A DNA stretch of 64,000 bases. It comes from Distichodus sexfasciatus. Taxonomy: Eukaryota > Chordata > Actinopteri > Characiformes > Distichodontidae. A program made the position numbers and the translations under genes. Below, piece after piece: positions 10,800 to 22,928 of this stretch. Position 1 is the first letter of the stretch; the number at the start of each line of letters is the position of its first letter. A model generated the notes under the pieces. That model made no database searches. It was not told where the DNA came from and saw nothing but the letters and a program-made list of their open reading frames with translations. The DNA is taken from assembly GCA_032718565.1 (NCBI GenBank), contig JAVGVS010000106.1, forward strand, positions 1,358,389 through 1,422,388. The letters are read 5' to 3'.

Positions 10800-12990
10800 A
10801 TTTCCAACTTCTTTTTTTAATGTATTTGAACCAAAATTGGAATGTGTTTATTTTGAAAAAACAATAAATTCATAGACATATTAATGTGCTGTTGTATTAT
10901 TTCAATGTAATTACAGGTCAAGATAACAACAAAAGTACTGTTTTCGTTTGATTTTAATTTAACATACGTCCTAACTTTTTTTTTGATTTAGGGTTGTACA
11001 TCCTCCAGACATATTCTTATGCTTATTAGAGACAAAAAAAGACATAAAATGTTTCTCTCTGAAAGTGTGCCTTCAGCATATTGCATGTATGGATTGTATT
11101 TAAACATACCATATATATTATCACACTATTACTTTAATTTAACTGAGTGCCAAAACACATCTGTCTAGCTTGATATTTTAAGCAGTGTGTAGGTTTGTCA
11201 TGTACAACATTGGGGAGCAGCGTATATGCTAATTTTTAAACAGATAAAGAAATGAAATCACAAATTGAAGCCACTGTGCAGATTTTCTATTCAATCTGCT
11301 GCCATAACACCATTGAATGGCCTAAATTAACCTTAATGAATACATTGTTGTTATGGCAGCAGATTGAATAAGAAATGAATGGTATTTGGTTAATTTAGGC
11401 CATTCAGTGACACCACTAATGTCACTAACACCGCAGGTGGCTAAGTGGCAGCAATATCTACTATCAATGTCACAGCTCTGTTTTAACAGTTTGTTGTGTT
11501 TCTGGGTGGATGGTGGGGATAAAGGCTCAAAATTTGCAATTGTTTCAAGGTGTCCAAAGAAATAGCAGAAAGGCTGAGGACCAGCTTAAGCTTACAATAA
11601 GATTTTATTTGCTGAAATTTGTTTGAGGAAATGTTTTAGGTCAAACACTACTGTCAAACAATACTTGCTTTGGATGATTTTCTTTAGATAAATAGTTCTT
11701 GGCCATTCTAGCAACACGGGTTAGACTACATCCAATGATGAAGTAAAGTTCCTTTCTGTATTTGTTTTACCTTTTATTACACAATGGAAGAGACTTTAAA
11801 ATGATTAGTCTGTTGAAATGTACTGTTAATGTAGGAAAAATGATGTGTGGAAATTTGTCATACAGGGTTTAAACTTTTCTTTTAGTATTATGCTTCTAAT
11901 TTATCTTCGTGTTGGAAAAAAAAACACAAAACCAATTACATATAGAATGTAGCCTGCAGTTAAAAGTTATGGAGTTGTTTAAGATTTAATCTGCCCTGTT
12001 CCATAAGCTAAAGATTGGTAGTCAGTTTATTTTCCACCCCTGCAGCCACCGGCTGATCTCGTGCTACATCAGCTGTAGACAGACCTAAGGCCATGCAAAC
12101 GCACCCATTAGCAAGCAGTTCAAGTTTTTGCCACAACACAAATAAGTGTTCCTTAATATTGATTTCATTTTCTCTAGTATTTGTACAACTAAAAGCCATT
12201 TGTTCAATGTTCTCAAAGAGATAAATAGCTGTACAGCCAGTGACAAACGCAAACGTTAACATGAATTACTTTATTTCAATATTTCTTATATATTTATCAC
12301 AACTGCATTTACACAAACACACTGATTACATAGATACACTGTATCTGCACAGTGAATTGTAATTTATCCTCACTTATTTCATATCCCTACTCCAGAAACC
12401 CTAAGCACCAACCTCCTTCAATTCTCATCAAACTGGCCTTTAATAAAGTGTTATAGCTTCATTAAGCTTTCATTGCCGTTGGCTCGCTGCCCGTTTTGAT
12501 TATGAAGGTAAGACTTTTATGTCATTATTCCAAAGCCTGGAAAACAAAAAAGTTAAAGTTAGGTTAGCTTCTCATATTATATGAACAATTTGCTGCAGAC
12601 ATCAACGTAGCATTAGCATTTTCTATTACCCAAATATCTCCCTCCACTTTACGCAGGAGAGTTGTTTTTTGGTTGCCATGCTTGATATCTGAGTAGACAG
12701 GAACATTGTGCATCCTAGGGCGTTCGGATCATATAAGGATGACGAGGTGCCATCACTGATCATATAAAGGAGGAGACGTGGAGGACATCAACTCTCAAGC
12801 AAACATTTCAGTATATTTTTGAGTATTGTCAATTCCATTTTTCTGAGTATATCCTCTGTACAGACATTGTCAGCTTTACATATATTGGTCAGGACACCAA
12901 CACATAGAAAACACAAGAACTTATTATTAACTAACAAGCTACCATCTATGATTTCTCTCTATAAACTCTAACTAAACTTTCGTAAATTCA
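10800..12990. other. AT-rich intergenic region without recognised gene
   Basis: No host gene was recognised. It contains one set of interleaved inverted repeats (11289-11408, listed separately). On the minus strand at 12008-12262 an 84-codon frame reads AFSCTNTRENEINIKEHLFV. It may be transposon-derived, but no family was recognised. Confidence 0.5.
11289..11408. repeat. Two interleaved inverted repeats (A-B-A'-B')
   Basis: Arm A (11289-11309, ATTCAATCTGCTGCCATAAC...) pairs with A' (11349-11369). Arm B (11311-11332, GAATGGCCTAAATTAACC core) pairs with B' (11388-11408). The order is A B A' B', so the two stems cross rather than nest. Each arm is about 21 bp with almost no mismatch. Confidence 0.85.
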
Positions 12991-13195
12991 CGTTGCCATG
13001 TTTACCTGGTGGTGGTATGTCCATCCTGGAAAATGAAATACCCAACGATGATAAATATTTTGGTGGCGAGGAATGCATGTTGGAGAATTAGCGGAATCGC
13101 TTAAAAGTGTGCTGTGATATCTTCTTCTAGTCCACCTCTTACTCCAAGGTCGTTGTTCTCCACCTTTTATCGTGTAATATACATATACAGTGAAC

Positions 13196-13196
<1 letters not shown>

Positions 13197-13263
<67 letters not shown>

Positions 13264-13269
13264 GGATAG
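13197..13269. repeat. (GATA)n microsatellite
   Basis: About 17 GATA units, with one GATG variant near the end. Confidence 0.97.
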
Positions 13270-13794
13270 CATGAACAGCTAAAATACTGTGCGAACCTAC
13301 AACTCCAAATCGTTACAAAAAAAATACCCAGCAGTTGTAGCTGTCTGCATTCCTTCAAGACAGCGCAAAACACGCCTAAGAATGTCAACATCATCCGTGG
13401 TCGCAGTAACACTTACCGGTTGGAACATATAACATATAAAACATATCACAACTGGTATGAGCTATTTATTTTTCATAAATATAGCTGACGATAATTAGAG
13501 ATTGCGGGAATGCTCTAGTTTCTGTTAATACTGCCTTCGGTAACACTGAAAAACCTTCCAGGCACAGTGAAAATCCACTCTTTTCCCTGTTTCATCTTCT
13601 CTCCTCATCGCTTCCATATCTCTCCTCCCTAAATTCAGCCCATAATTCAGACAGTTTAAAAAGTGTTCTCGCCTCACAAATAGTGACAGTGTAAGTGTTT
13701 TTGGGAATGGTGCAAGTAGTGACTACAATGTGTATTTCTGAGAATGCCTCTCATTCAGTGTGTACCTTAAGATTGAATGGACATGTGCAAGTTT

Positions 13795-13795
13795 C

Positions 13796-13837
<42 letters not shown>

Positions 13838-13950
13838 AAGTTTTCAATGTGTGTGTGCAAGTTTCCTGTGTGTGTGTACAAGTTTCAATGTGTATGTGCA
13901 CGTATTCAGTGTGTGTGTGGCCAGGTGTGTGTGCAGATTTTCAATGTGTT
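13795..13950 (+). repeat. GT-rich minisatellite in copy 1
   Basis: (GT)n interrupted by GCAAGTTTTCAATGTGTG-like units. It gives artificial Cys-Val open frames in several frames, which are not genes. Confidence 0.9.
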
Positions 13951-14184
13951 TTGTCCTACGGCTTCCCGCCGACTCGCGATACAATTACTACTCCTTTCGA
14001 ACAGAAGTTCCAGCGTCTAGCTGGCCTGGCGGTGCGTGTGCTAATCTGGCGGGTCACCAGTACTTAATTAACCCCAGCCATTTCTTCCTGGAAGCGAGGA
14101 GGAGTTCACGTCGGCTTCTTCTTCTTCTTTGTTGACAATTGTGCATTACCGCCACCAGCAGCTGGCAGGTGGCAGGTGTGGACC

Positions 14185-15360
14185 AAAATGACGACCTCCT
14201 CGTTCTTCTCGATCTTTCAGCAGCATTTGTGCAGTTGATACACTATACTCCTTAATCGCTTACAGCATACCGTTGGACTTGCGGGTACTGCTCTTTCCTG
14301 GTTTCAATCATATCTCACAGACAGAACAGAATACATTTCTTTCGGAAATACTAAGTCCTGGACACACACGGTCAGCTGTGGAGTGCCTCAGGGGTCAGTA
14401 CTTGGACCCATTCTTTTTATTTTGTACATGCTTCCCCTTGGCAACATCATCAGTCATCATGGAATCTCCTTCCATTGCTACGCTGATGACACACAACTTT
14501 AAGTCCGCCAGAGATCCTCTGTATCATGTGCCTGGCTGCCTGCTTGGAAGATTAAGTCATGGATGGGCACAATTTTCCAGCTGAATAGCTCTAAAACTAA
14601 GAGCAGTACAGTTGGCACCCACCAGAACTCTGTATCCTCCCCAGTAACAAGCATTCTGATTTCTAGGCATATTCCCCTTTCTGCATCAGTCACTAATCTT
14701 GGCATAAGATTTGACCCTCAGCTCACATTTGAATCACATATCAGACACGTTTGCAAGACTTACTTTTATCATCTCAGGAATATTGCTAAGCTGCGTTTCA
14801 CACTTACTTCATCAGGCGGCTCAAAAACTGGTTTGCATTTGTCTCCTCCGTTGGATTATTGTCGCTCCCCATAGGAATCCCAGCAAAAGTCCTCCGGCTG
14901 GTACATCAGGGCAAGTACCCTAATGAAGTCTTGAAACGTTACACCCGTTTTATTCACTGCACTGGCTTGAAGTCCTGAGGATTGAATATAAGATCTGCCT
15001 TCTCACTCATCAATATTCACGTCAATGCATAAATTAACCTCAACACGATCCCTCTGTTCTACAAACTCCAACCGTCTCCTTCCCACCAGAACTAAGCTCT
15101 GAACCATGGGTGATCGGGCTTCTGTGCTGCTGCCCCTCGTCTATGGAACACTCTCCCTGATCATCTGAGAGCTCCGCAGTCTATCGAGCACTTAAAAACA
15201 GACTAAAAAACATTCCTTTTGCCTGCTTATACTGACATTTAAATTATTTATTTCTTCTGCCTGATTTTACTTATTGTTATCTTGGTTTTTAATAATGTTC
15301 TTACACCAGCATAGATTTATTGTTTTAAATGTAAGTGCGTTACAAATCAAATGTATTAAT
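14185..15360 (+). pseudogene. L2-type LINE reverse transcriptase fragment, copy 1
   Basis: Reading across several frames gives reverse transcriptase blocks: a DLSAAF-like motif near 14210, VPQGSVLGPILFILY near 14380, the YADDT catalytic motif near 14480, SSKTKSSTVGTHQNS near 14590, LGIRFDPQLTFESHIRHVC near 14700, and a degraded C-terminal IEHLKT-like end near 15185. The 3' tail ends in a TATTATTATTG-type run, as L2 elements do. Many frameshifts show it is dead. The 5' part of the element, including the endonuclease, is missing. Confidence 0.82.
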
Positions 15361-15418
15361 ATTATTATTGTGTGTGTGAGAGGTTTTCAGTAGTATGTGT
15401 GAGAGGTTTTCAGTAGTG

Positions 15419-15962
15419 CAAAACACGCCTAAGAATGTCAACATCATCCGTGGTCGCAGTAACACTTACCGGTTGGAACATATAACATATAAAACATATC
15501 ACAACTGGTATAGACTGTTGTTTTCGTCGGCAGCGCAGCGAACATGATGGTGCGAGATGCTCCTAGTTCTGTGGTAATACTGCCTTCAGTAACACTGGCA
15601 AGGCACATTAATCCCTCTCCCCTGTTTCTGCATCTTCTCTCCTCATCGCTTCATATCTCTCCTCCCCTAAATTCCATACATAATTCAGACGGTTTAAAAG
15701 TGTTCTACGCCTCTGGAAATCCGACAGTGTGGGGGTGTTTTTGAGATGTGGTGCAAGTAGTGACTGTGTGTGTGTGTGTGTGAGTGTTCAGGAGATCTAG
15801 TAGAAGTGTGTTCAGTGTGGTGTGTGCCTTAAGAGATTGGATGGACATGTGCAGTTTCCAGTGTGTGTGTGTGTATGTGTGTGTGTGTGTGTGTACAGTT
15901 TTCAATGTGTGTGTGCCTGTGTGTGTGTGCAGTTTTTCTAAAATGTGTATGTGCACGTATTC

Positions 15963-16000
<38 letters not shown>

Positions 16001-17470
16001 GTTTTCAATGCGTTTTGTCCCATACGGCTTCATATACAAAACAAAACATACAATTACTGCTCGCCAGACGAAGTTCCGAAGCGTCTACCGCTGGCCTGAC
16101 GGTTGCCCGTGTGTAATCCACAACAGGTCACTGCAAAGACACGCTTCTGGTGGCAACCCATTTCTTCCTGGAGCAGGGAGGTTACGTCAGCTTCTTCTTC
16201 TTCTTTGTTGACAATTTAAGCGCACGCCACCAGCTGTGGTATGGGTGCGGACCAAGATGACCATTACTCCTCGTTCTTCGATCTTTCAGCATTTGACGGT
16301 TAAGTCTTTCTCTCCTTAATAAACACATATGCGGTTGGACTTCCTGCTTGGTGCTAACAACTCTGGTTTCAATCATATCTCTAGACAGAACAGGAGCATC
16401 TCCTCTGAAACAGTAAGTCCTGGACACATTAGGTCCTTTGTGGAGTGCCTCAGGGGTCAGTACTTGGACCCATTCTTTTTATTTTGTACATGCTTCCCCT
16501 TGGCAACATCATCAGTCATCATGGAATCTCCTTCCATTGCTATGCGATGATGACACACAACAAGTCTTGAGATCTATCTGCAACATCATGCCTGGCTGCC
16601 TGCTTGGAAGAGATTAAGTCATGGATGGAGCACAATTTTCTCCAGCTGAATAGCTCCAAAACTGAGGCAATTTTGATTGGCACCCCACACCAGACTCTGT
16701 CCTCCCCAGTAACAAGCGTTACGATTTCTGGGCATCATTTCCTTTCTGCATCTGATCACTAATCGCGCCGTTTGACCCTCAGCTCACTGCATTTGATAGC
16801 ATATCAGACACGTTTTTAAGACTTCCTTTTTATCATCTCAGGGCTTATTTTGAGAAAGCTGCCTCCTTACTTCATCGGAGCTCAAAAAACTGGTTCTTGC
16901 ATTTGTCTCCTCCAGAGCTGGATTATTTATGTCTACGCTCCCCATAAGATCCCCAAAGTCCTCCAGCTTCCCAGTACATCAGAACAGCACAAATACCCTA
17001 ATGAGGAGTCTTGAGGAAACATTACACACCGTTTTTATTCACTGCACAGCTCCCCAGTGGCAAGGGATGAATATAAGATCTGCCTTCTCACTTCATCAGG
17101 TGTCGTGCGCCATTAACTTTCAGCACGATCCCTCTGTTCTGACTCCAACCGTCTCCTTCCCACAAGACAAAGCTCTGAACTCGCGGGTGATCGGGCCTTC
17201 TGTGCCTTTTCGTCAGACCTCTCCTAATCATCTGAGGAAGCTCACCAGTATCGAGCACTTAAAAACAGACTAAAAAACATTCCTTTTAGCATAACTTATA
17301 CTGACATTTAGAATTATTTATTTCTTCTACAGTTTTACTTATTATTTATCTTTTTAGTTTTTTAATAATGTTCTTTACTGCAGTTGGGGAATTTCTTTGA
17401 AATGTAAAATTCACATTTAAAATCAATATATTATTATTATTATTATTGTGTGTGTGAGAGGTTTTCAGTA
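15419..17470 (+). repeat. Tandem segmental duplication, copy 2
   Basis: This is the second copy of the segment starting at 13369, beginning at the same CAAAACACGCC sequence. It contains the GT minisatellite at 15765-16000 and the second LINE fragment. The junction has no spacer beyond a short GTGTGTGAGAGG motif (15370-15417), which belongs to the minisatellite that expands after 17440. Confidence 0.85.
16230..17440 (+). pseudogene. L2-type LINE reverse transcriptase fragment, copy 2
   Basis: It is homologous to the 14185-15360 fragment, with the same reverse transcriptase blocks in broken frames (GVPQGSVLGPILF-like near 16445, FDPQLT near 16775, IEHLKTD near 17250). Short insertions, such as AG-containing insertions near 16610-16660, distinguish it from copy 1. 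It ends in a TTATTATTATTATTG tail. Confidence 0.8.
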
Positions 17471-17945
17471 GTATGTGTGAGGGCTTTTCACTTGTGTGTG
17501 TGAGAGCTTTTCACTTGTGTGTGTGAGAGGTTTTCAGTAGTGTGTGTGAGAGGTTTTCACTTGTGTGTGAGAGGATTTCAGTAGTGTGTGTGTGAGAGCT
17601 TTGCTTGTGTGTGTGAGAGCTTTTTCACTTGTGTGTGGAAGCATTTGTTGTGTGTGTGTGTGGGTTTCAGTAGTATGTGTGGGGTTTTCAGTAGTATGTG
17701 TGAGAGCCTTTCACTTGTGTGTGCAGGAGTTTTCAGTAGTGTGTGTGGGGTTTTCAGTAGTGTGTGTGAGAGGTTTTCAGTGGTATGTGTGAGCATTTCA
17801 CTTGTGTGTGTGAGAGGTTTTCAGTAGTGTGTGTGAGGTTTTCAGTAGTGTGTGTGAGAGTTTTTCAGTAGTGTGTGTGAGAGCTTTTCACTTGTGGTGA
17901 TAGGTTTTCACTTGTGTGTGTGAGAGCTTCAGTAGTGTGTGGGGA
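17440..17945 (+). repeat. GTGTGTGAGAGGTTTTCA minisatellite
   Basis: About 20 imperfect units of roughly 24 bp (GTGTGTGAGAGGTTTTCAGTAGT alternating with TTTTCACTTGTGTGTGTGAG). A reverse-complement array of the same unit lies at 18935-19260. Confidence 0.9.
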
Positions 17946-17954
17946 ATTTGGCTT

Positions 17955-18012
17955 CTCTAGGGTATTATTGATATGGCCTAAGCGGCAGAACACTGCGCCT
18001 TTGGACCAGGTG
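17955..18012 (+). repeat. SINE head fragment
   Basis: GATATGGCCTAAGCGGCAGA and CACTGCGCCTTTGGACC are repeated almost exactly at 19258-19300, where a longer SINE body follows. This shows a truncated copy. Confidence 0.6.
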
Positions 18013-18014
18013 TT

Positions 18015-18412
18015 CGGTGAAGAGCCCATTAAAGCCTAAGCAGACTAAGCGGCTGTAGGGCCCCGTGGCCTCAGGGGGCCCCCAAGAGTACATGAAATTA
18101 CATCGTTTTTTATTTTATTTTTTGGTGATATATGTTTAATATTTCAGATGATATCATATTAGTAATGAAATCCATTATTCAATTAAAAAAAACAACGTAA
18201 TATTAATTAAAAGATCACCAGCAAGGGTAAAACATTGAGTATGATGTAAACTTTCTTCTAAAAAAAAAATAAAATTTATATTGCGTTAGTATTTAGATTT
18301 ATAGTATGCGAATAATAAAGTTGACAATAATTGAGAGTCATATTGGTGGCTAGAGGGGCCCCCAAATAAAATTCTGTGAGGCCCCTGAAGGCTTGGGCCG
18401 GCCCTGCTGTGC
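18015..18412. mobile_element. Possible non-autonomous hAT-like element
   Basis: The right end reads AAGGCTTGGGCCGGCCCTG, which reverse-complements to CAGGGCCGGCCC, a common hAT-type terminus. The left side carries GGGCCCCGTGGCCTCAGGG and GGGGGCCCCC blocks. The interior is AT-rich and non-coding. The left terminus is not clean and I could not define a target duplication. Confidence 0.4.
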
Positions 18413-18934
18413 ATTAAGCAACTCGATTTTGATGTTAGATGGAGCAGTCGCTCTCTGTATTGAGCCAAGTAGATTAAAATCCACTCCGCGGTTTCTGTCG
18501 CTTCTCGTGAATGGTGTTGCAAAGGCTCCAGCACTTTTAATCCAGGAAGGCAACTGGCGCTCTGATGACTTGTAGTCGAGGCGCGACGTTTTTGCTACCG
18601 TCCAGATGAGAATGGCGTGCAGACGCCGGGTGCGCTGCTTTTACTTGGGCCTCTATGGATGTGAGGCCAGCGCAAGTCCGGAGTTGTTTGATAACCGGCA
18701 TGCTGGGATGGTGTGAAATTGTTGAAATTCATCGGCTGATTGACCCAGATATTTTAAACGTCATGCCGGTCGCACTTTGGCGGATGAGGAAGAAGTGGTA
18801 TAGGCGGTTTGCCAGTATCGACACGCCAACAGCAACAGGTAGGCAGCAGATGAGTCGATGAAATTCACACAAAACAAAAATGCTCATCAGGTTTACTCTG
18901 ATAGCCAACAACAGTCACACCTAGAAGTGAAATG
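18413..18934. other. Unassigned intergenic sequence
   Basis: No gene or known repeat was recognised. GC content is moderate and frames are open for at most about 68 codons on either strand. Confidence 0.4.
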
Positions 18935-19260
18935 CTCTCTCTCTCTCACACACACACACACACAAGTAAAACCTCTCACACACACTACTGAAATCCTCCT
19001 CACACACACTGGCCAAAACCTCTCACACACACAAGTGGCTCTCACACACACAGAGTGAAAGCCTCTCACACACTTTAAGTGAAACCTCTCCCACCCCTAA
19101 GAGTGAAATGCTCTCCTCACACACACAAGTGAAAAGCTCTCTCACACACCTGGTAAAACCTCTCACACCACCTCCCACCTGAGTTAAAGGTGCTTGCCTG
19201 ATCTAAATCTGGTGCACCTGTGTGTGTGGGGTTTTCACTGTGGGATAACCTCTCAGTATT
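18935..19260 (-). repeat. Inverted copy of the GTGTGAGAGGTTTTCA minisatellite
   Basis: Units read CTCTCACACACACAAGTGAAA and CCTCTCACACACACTACTG, the reverse complement of the array at 17440-17945. The two arrays face each other across about 1 kb. Confidence 0.85.
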
Positions 19261-19432
19261 GATGGCCTAAGCGGCAGAACACTACGCCTTTGGACCGACG
19301 CAGAGTTCGAATAAACCTCATTTAACATTGGAGTTTCTAGGCAAGACCTTTAATCCTAAATTGCTCCTCAGCAAGACATCCCTGAAATTAGGATGAGAGC
19401 GTCTCTGCTAAATGTCTGTAAATATTACTGTG
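19258..19432 (+). repeat. tRNA-derived SINE
   Basis: A head GATGGCCTAAGCGGCAGAAC with the B-box-like GAGTTCGAATAAACC is followed by a body ending GGATGAGAGCGTCTCTGCTA AATGTCTG. That ending is the TCTGCTAAATG tail shared by many fish SINEs. It matches the tail of the element at 31650-31820. Confidence 0.7.
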
Positions 19433-19689
19433 TCTGAGAGGTTTCACTTAAAAAAAATGCCTCTAGTCACTACGATAATAGTAGACATTAAGCTTGATAT
19501 TAGGTTAATAAGCCTTTTACCTCGAGCGGTAATGACAGAGCGGTGGGTAAACAGAAGAACAGCATAAGTTTTTGTGATCTCGCGATTATATATTCTTTAA
19601 TTCCTTAAAGTGCATACACTCCACTCCTCGTTGGTTCTTCCATGGCGCGTTACCAATACCACAGTGGGACACATAGGCATTACTTGTTA

Positions 19690-20204
19690 TATTAAGGGCT
19701 GGTGGAGCATAGGCTTAATTTGGGCTTTTACCTGCTCTGGGTTTTTGGGGGCCATGTGAGCCGTATGTATATATGGGCTACTACATGGGGCATACCACTA
19801 GAAGAACATGGGATTTACCTGGGTTGGGTTTGAATTTTTCTGGTGGGCATGGGCTTAGTTTGGACTTCTAGCTGTGCTGGATCTGGGGCCCATGTGGGCC
19901 TATAAATATAAATATGGACTACAAATGGGCATACCACAGACAGAGAACGCTGGGCTACCGGTTAGATGGTGCATGTTTCTTTGGAGCTTTAACTGGGCTG
20001 GGTTTGGGGCCCATGTGGGCAACCCGTATGAATATATATGGGCTTACATGGGCATACACAGACAGAAGACATGGGCTTTACCTGGTTTAGATTTGGTACA
20101 AGTGGGCTTAGTTTGGGCTTCTAACTGGGCTGGGTTTGGGGCCCATGTGGGCAGCATCCTGTATATAGGCTACAAATGGGCATACCACACAGACTGAGAA
20201 CATG
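19690..20204 (+). repeat. GGGCTTTACCTGGGCTGGGTTTGG minisatellite, left part
   Basis: Long imperfect units of roughly 120 bp carry GGGTTTGGGGCCCATGTGGG, ATATGGGCTACAAATGGGCA and ACACAGACAGAGAACATGGG. The array stops abruptly at 20204 inside a unit and resumes at 22929. Confidence 0.85.
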
Positions 20205-22928
20205 CACTGTAACAAATTGCATAGTATTTTTTAGAGCAAAATTATACAGAAACGTACTGTTTTGACATTTTACAATTTATTGCTGTAATTTGCAATGCAT
20301 TATAGGTTTATACCAGGGTTTTACAAGTGTTAACTGTATATTCACTGTAGCTGTAATTAATTTGATGGAGGGGTGCTACTGAATTTTAAATATTTTTACA
20401 AATTTGCAATAACAGCATTATGGTATTGCGTGGGCTGATATGGTTTGAAATCTGGTGGACTGACATAGCGACAACAGCTGAAGATAAACGGCAATCAATT
20501 TTTTGAGTTCAATTAGAATTTACTTCCATAAAGTATTATTCTTCTTTAATGTTAAATGTTCTATATATGAATTATCAGAATCTTCCCTCTAAACGGTATT
20601 ATGTTTAAGCTATTTATAAGGTTTATCATACTGGTAGCGCCATTTCAAGCTTAGCCTAAACAAAAAGGTAAATCGTTATCTCATCATTAATGTTGATATA
20701 TGCTGCGGTTGTTAGCTTTGTTTGCCTTTGCTTTCTAGAAGTGTTGTAGTTTGGCAGGCACAACATTGCTATCAGGGTGCATGTGAATAAAACTAACGTT
20801 ACGCTAAAGTGCTCAGTTGTCACATGATAGAAAAAACATTAATATTACCATCGCTGGAAGAGTTCTCTTGAAACGTTAAGTTTATTTTATAAAGGAATGT
20901 GTCGTTAACTTTTTTTTCTTACTTTTTTTTATCAGGCAAGTCTAAACATCACCTGCGATCCGGAGCTAAAAAGTAAAAACATAATGTCATGGCAGTGTTA
21001 ATGAATACTGCCTTTTGTTACCATTGTTCTTCTTTGCTCTCAAGAGATTATCTTTGTAGCACAGCTTTGATCCTTAAGTGCGAGACAACGTTACATGAGT
21101 GCTCAGTTGTGTCTTTGCTGTTGACCAATAAATATTAACATCGTTGGATGAGTTTCTCTGAAACCTTAAGTATAATTTTTTAAGGAATGTGTCGTTAACT
21201 TATTTTTTTATTAATTTTTTTGTCAGGCAGGCCGAAACATCACGTAAGCCGAAACATCACGGAGCTAAAAGGTAAAAACATAATGTCATGCCGGTGTTGA
21301 TAAATGCTGCTTTGTTGAAGTGATTTATTAGCCTTACTCTCGATAGGTATTTTTTGAAATAACTGCATATAAACAGACACAACATATAGACTGAAATGCT
21401 GGTTTATTGAGAACGTGTAATGCCAGTATTTTTAAAAGGCCTGAGTCAAAACCAAACGTAATGTAAACAATTTTTGCTTCTAAGCGATATAAGCAATGAA
21501 TCCGTCGAAATGACAAGCAAAAAAAGTTCTCATATAACCTACTTGTATATAAAGCTTGAACCTCAATCTAAATGGGAAATATATCATAGAGATTCTGTCA
21601 ATATGAGAGCAATACCATTGTAGGTTTTACTAGACACGTAAAAAAAGTGGGAAGGTCTCCAAGAAGAAGAACAACACAGTCAATCCTCATGTGTGTTCTT
21701 TTCTCACAAGGCTAATGGACTTTGAGTGGTTAAGCATGTAAGTTTACAAATGTATCAAAACTACATCTACAGGAGAAGCCATCTACCAAATGACACTTGC
21801 TTTCAGACTTGTTCTTTGGTCATGTAAAAAAAACGCTGGTCAACTTACAAAAATGTTAAAGAATGTTAAATGTTTCCAAAAATGGCTAAATGTTTTGTTA
21901 GAGTATTCTGGGTTTAATGAATCAGCACAGTCAGTAACATTTGTGACCAGTTAAACATTTATTTCTTTAAACAGAAATACTGTATGACATAGCGGTTTTA
22001 ACTGAAGTCAGATTCATTTTGGTACTAAAATGTCATTCTGTTGTTTGAGCTTAAAGGGATTGCCATCATTTACTCACCTTCTGTTGTTCCAAAATTCTGA
22101 GTTTCTTTCTCGTTTTAAGATATTTTAAAATGTTGGTAACCAGACAGTTGACAGTAGCCATTGACTTCCATATTTTTGCCCTATTATGGAAGTCAATGGC
22201 TCGTTACCATCTGTTTATAAACTTAATTAGCATATTCAACACAAAGAAAGAAACTCATAGTTTTTCAGAACGCTTAAAGGGAGAGTAAATAATGACCATT
22301 TTAATTTTAGGCAAACAGTCCCTTTAACTTTTACTAACACTATTGCTTTATGCTTTAATCTTGAGTTGTTTGTAGTTGTTTTTGTAACAGCTGAGTTTTT
22401 TTTATGTTTTTCTGTAGTTGAAAAATACAGAATTATATTGCCAGTGACAGTGCTTTAAGTGTTGTCAGGTGTCAGCTTTAATAAACAGTTTTCTCTAGCA
22501 ACTTTGAATTTGTGATATTTTTAAATCTTTGTTTTAATGCATTCACACATCAGTATATAATGGTAAGAGCACAGTACAGTTCACAGTTAAAATAATTATT
22601 TACAGGAATTTCCATAGTAAAAATACAGCTACATCTTAAGCTTTTGTTGAATTCTAGGATTTTATTAGCAACTTTGTTGCCAGGTAAATACTGTAATGTA
22701 AGCGTAATTACAAAAAATATAATGCCTTTTTACAAGTTTAATTTTATAATCCGGTAAAAAAAACAAAACAAATACTGTATTCTGCAAACATCAATTTATT
22801 GTAAATTGCTAAGCAGTATTATACTGTAATCCATTTTACAGCAATTAGCGGCTATTTTACAGGATTTTATTGGCAACTTTTTTTGCAAGTAAATTATTAT
22901 AAAATTCTACAGTATGTTCTTTACAGTG
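20205..22928. mobile_element. CACTG-ended DNA transposon (CACTA/EnSpm-like), non-autonomous
   Basis: The left end starts CACTGTAACAAATTGC and the right end finishes TTCTTTACAGTG, so the termini are inverted CACTGTAA. Both ends carry sub-terminal TACAGTA/TACTGTA motifs. The element interrupts the minisatellite exactly: removing it and one TG copy (TG at 20203-20204 and at 22929-22930) restores the array phrase AGAACATGGGCTTTACC. The interior of about 2.7 kb has no transposase frame. It contains a tandem duplication of about 290 bp (20812-21030 against 21102-21310, both with GGAATGTGTCGTTAAC) and a nested fold-back MITE. Confidence 0.8.
22051..22327. mobile_element. Fold-back MITE nested in the CACTG element
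   Basis: The ends are TTAAAGGGA and TCCCTTTAA. The inner arms pair strongly: AGCCATTGACTTCCATA at about 22154 with TTATGGAAGTCAATGGCT at about 22183. The outer arms also carry ATTTACTCACC/GAGTAAATAATGACC and GAGTTTCTTTC/GAAAGAAACTC. This matches a palindromic element very common in ostariophysan fish. TTAA at both ends may be the target site. Confidence 0.8.

Larger units (their letters stand above)
13367..15416 (+). repeat. Tandem segmental duplication, copy 1 (about 2.05 kb)
   Basis: The copy begins with CAAAACACGCCTAAGAATGT and runs on through CGTGGTCGCAGTAACACTTA. The same sequence reappears at 15419. Within the copy come a CT-rich spacer, a GT-rich minisatellite (13795-13950), a CAGCTTCTTCTTC-type motif and an L2-type LINE fragment. 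Copy 2 (15419-17470) has the same parts in the same order and strand, with many small indels. Confidence 0.85.

Noticed and set aside
13695..14135. Cys-Val-rich open frames on the plus strand, also at 15784-16211
   Set aside because: They translate GT-repeat DNA in several frames; no start context, no conservation.
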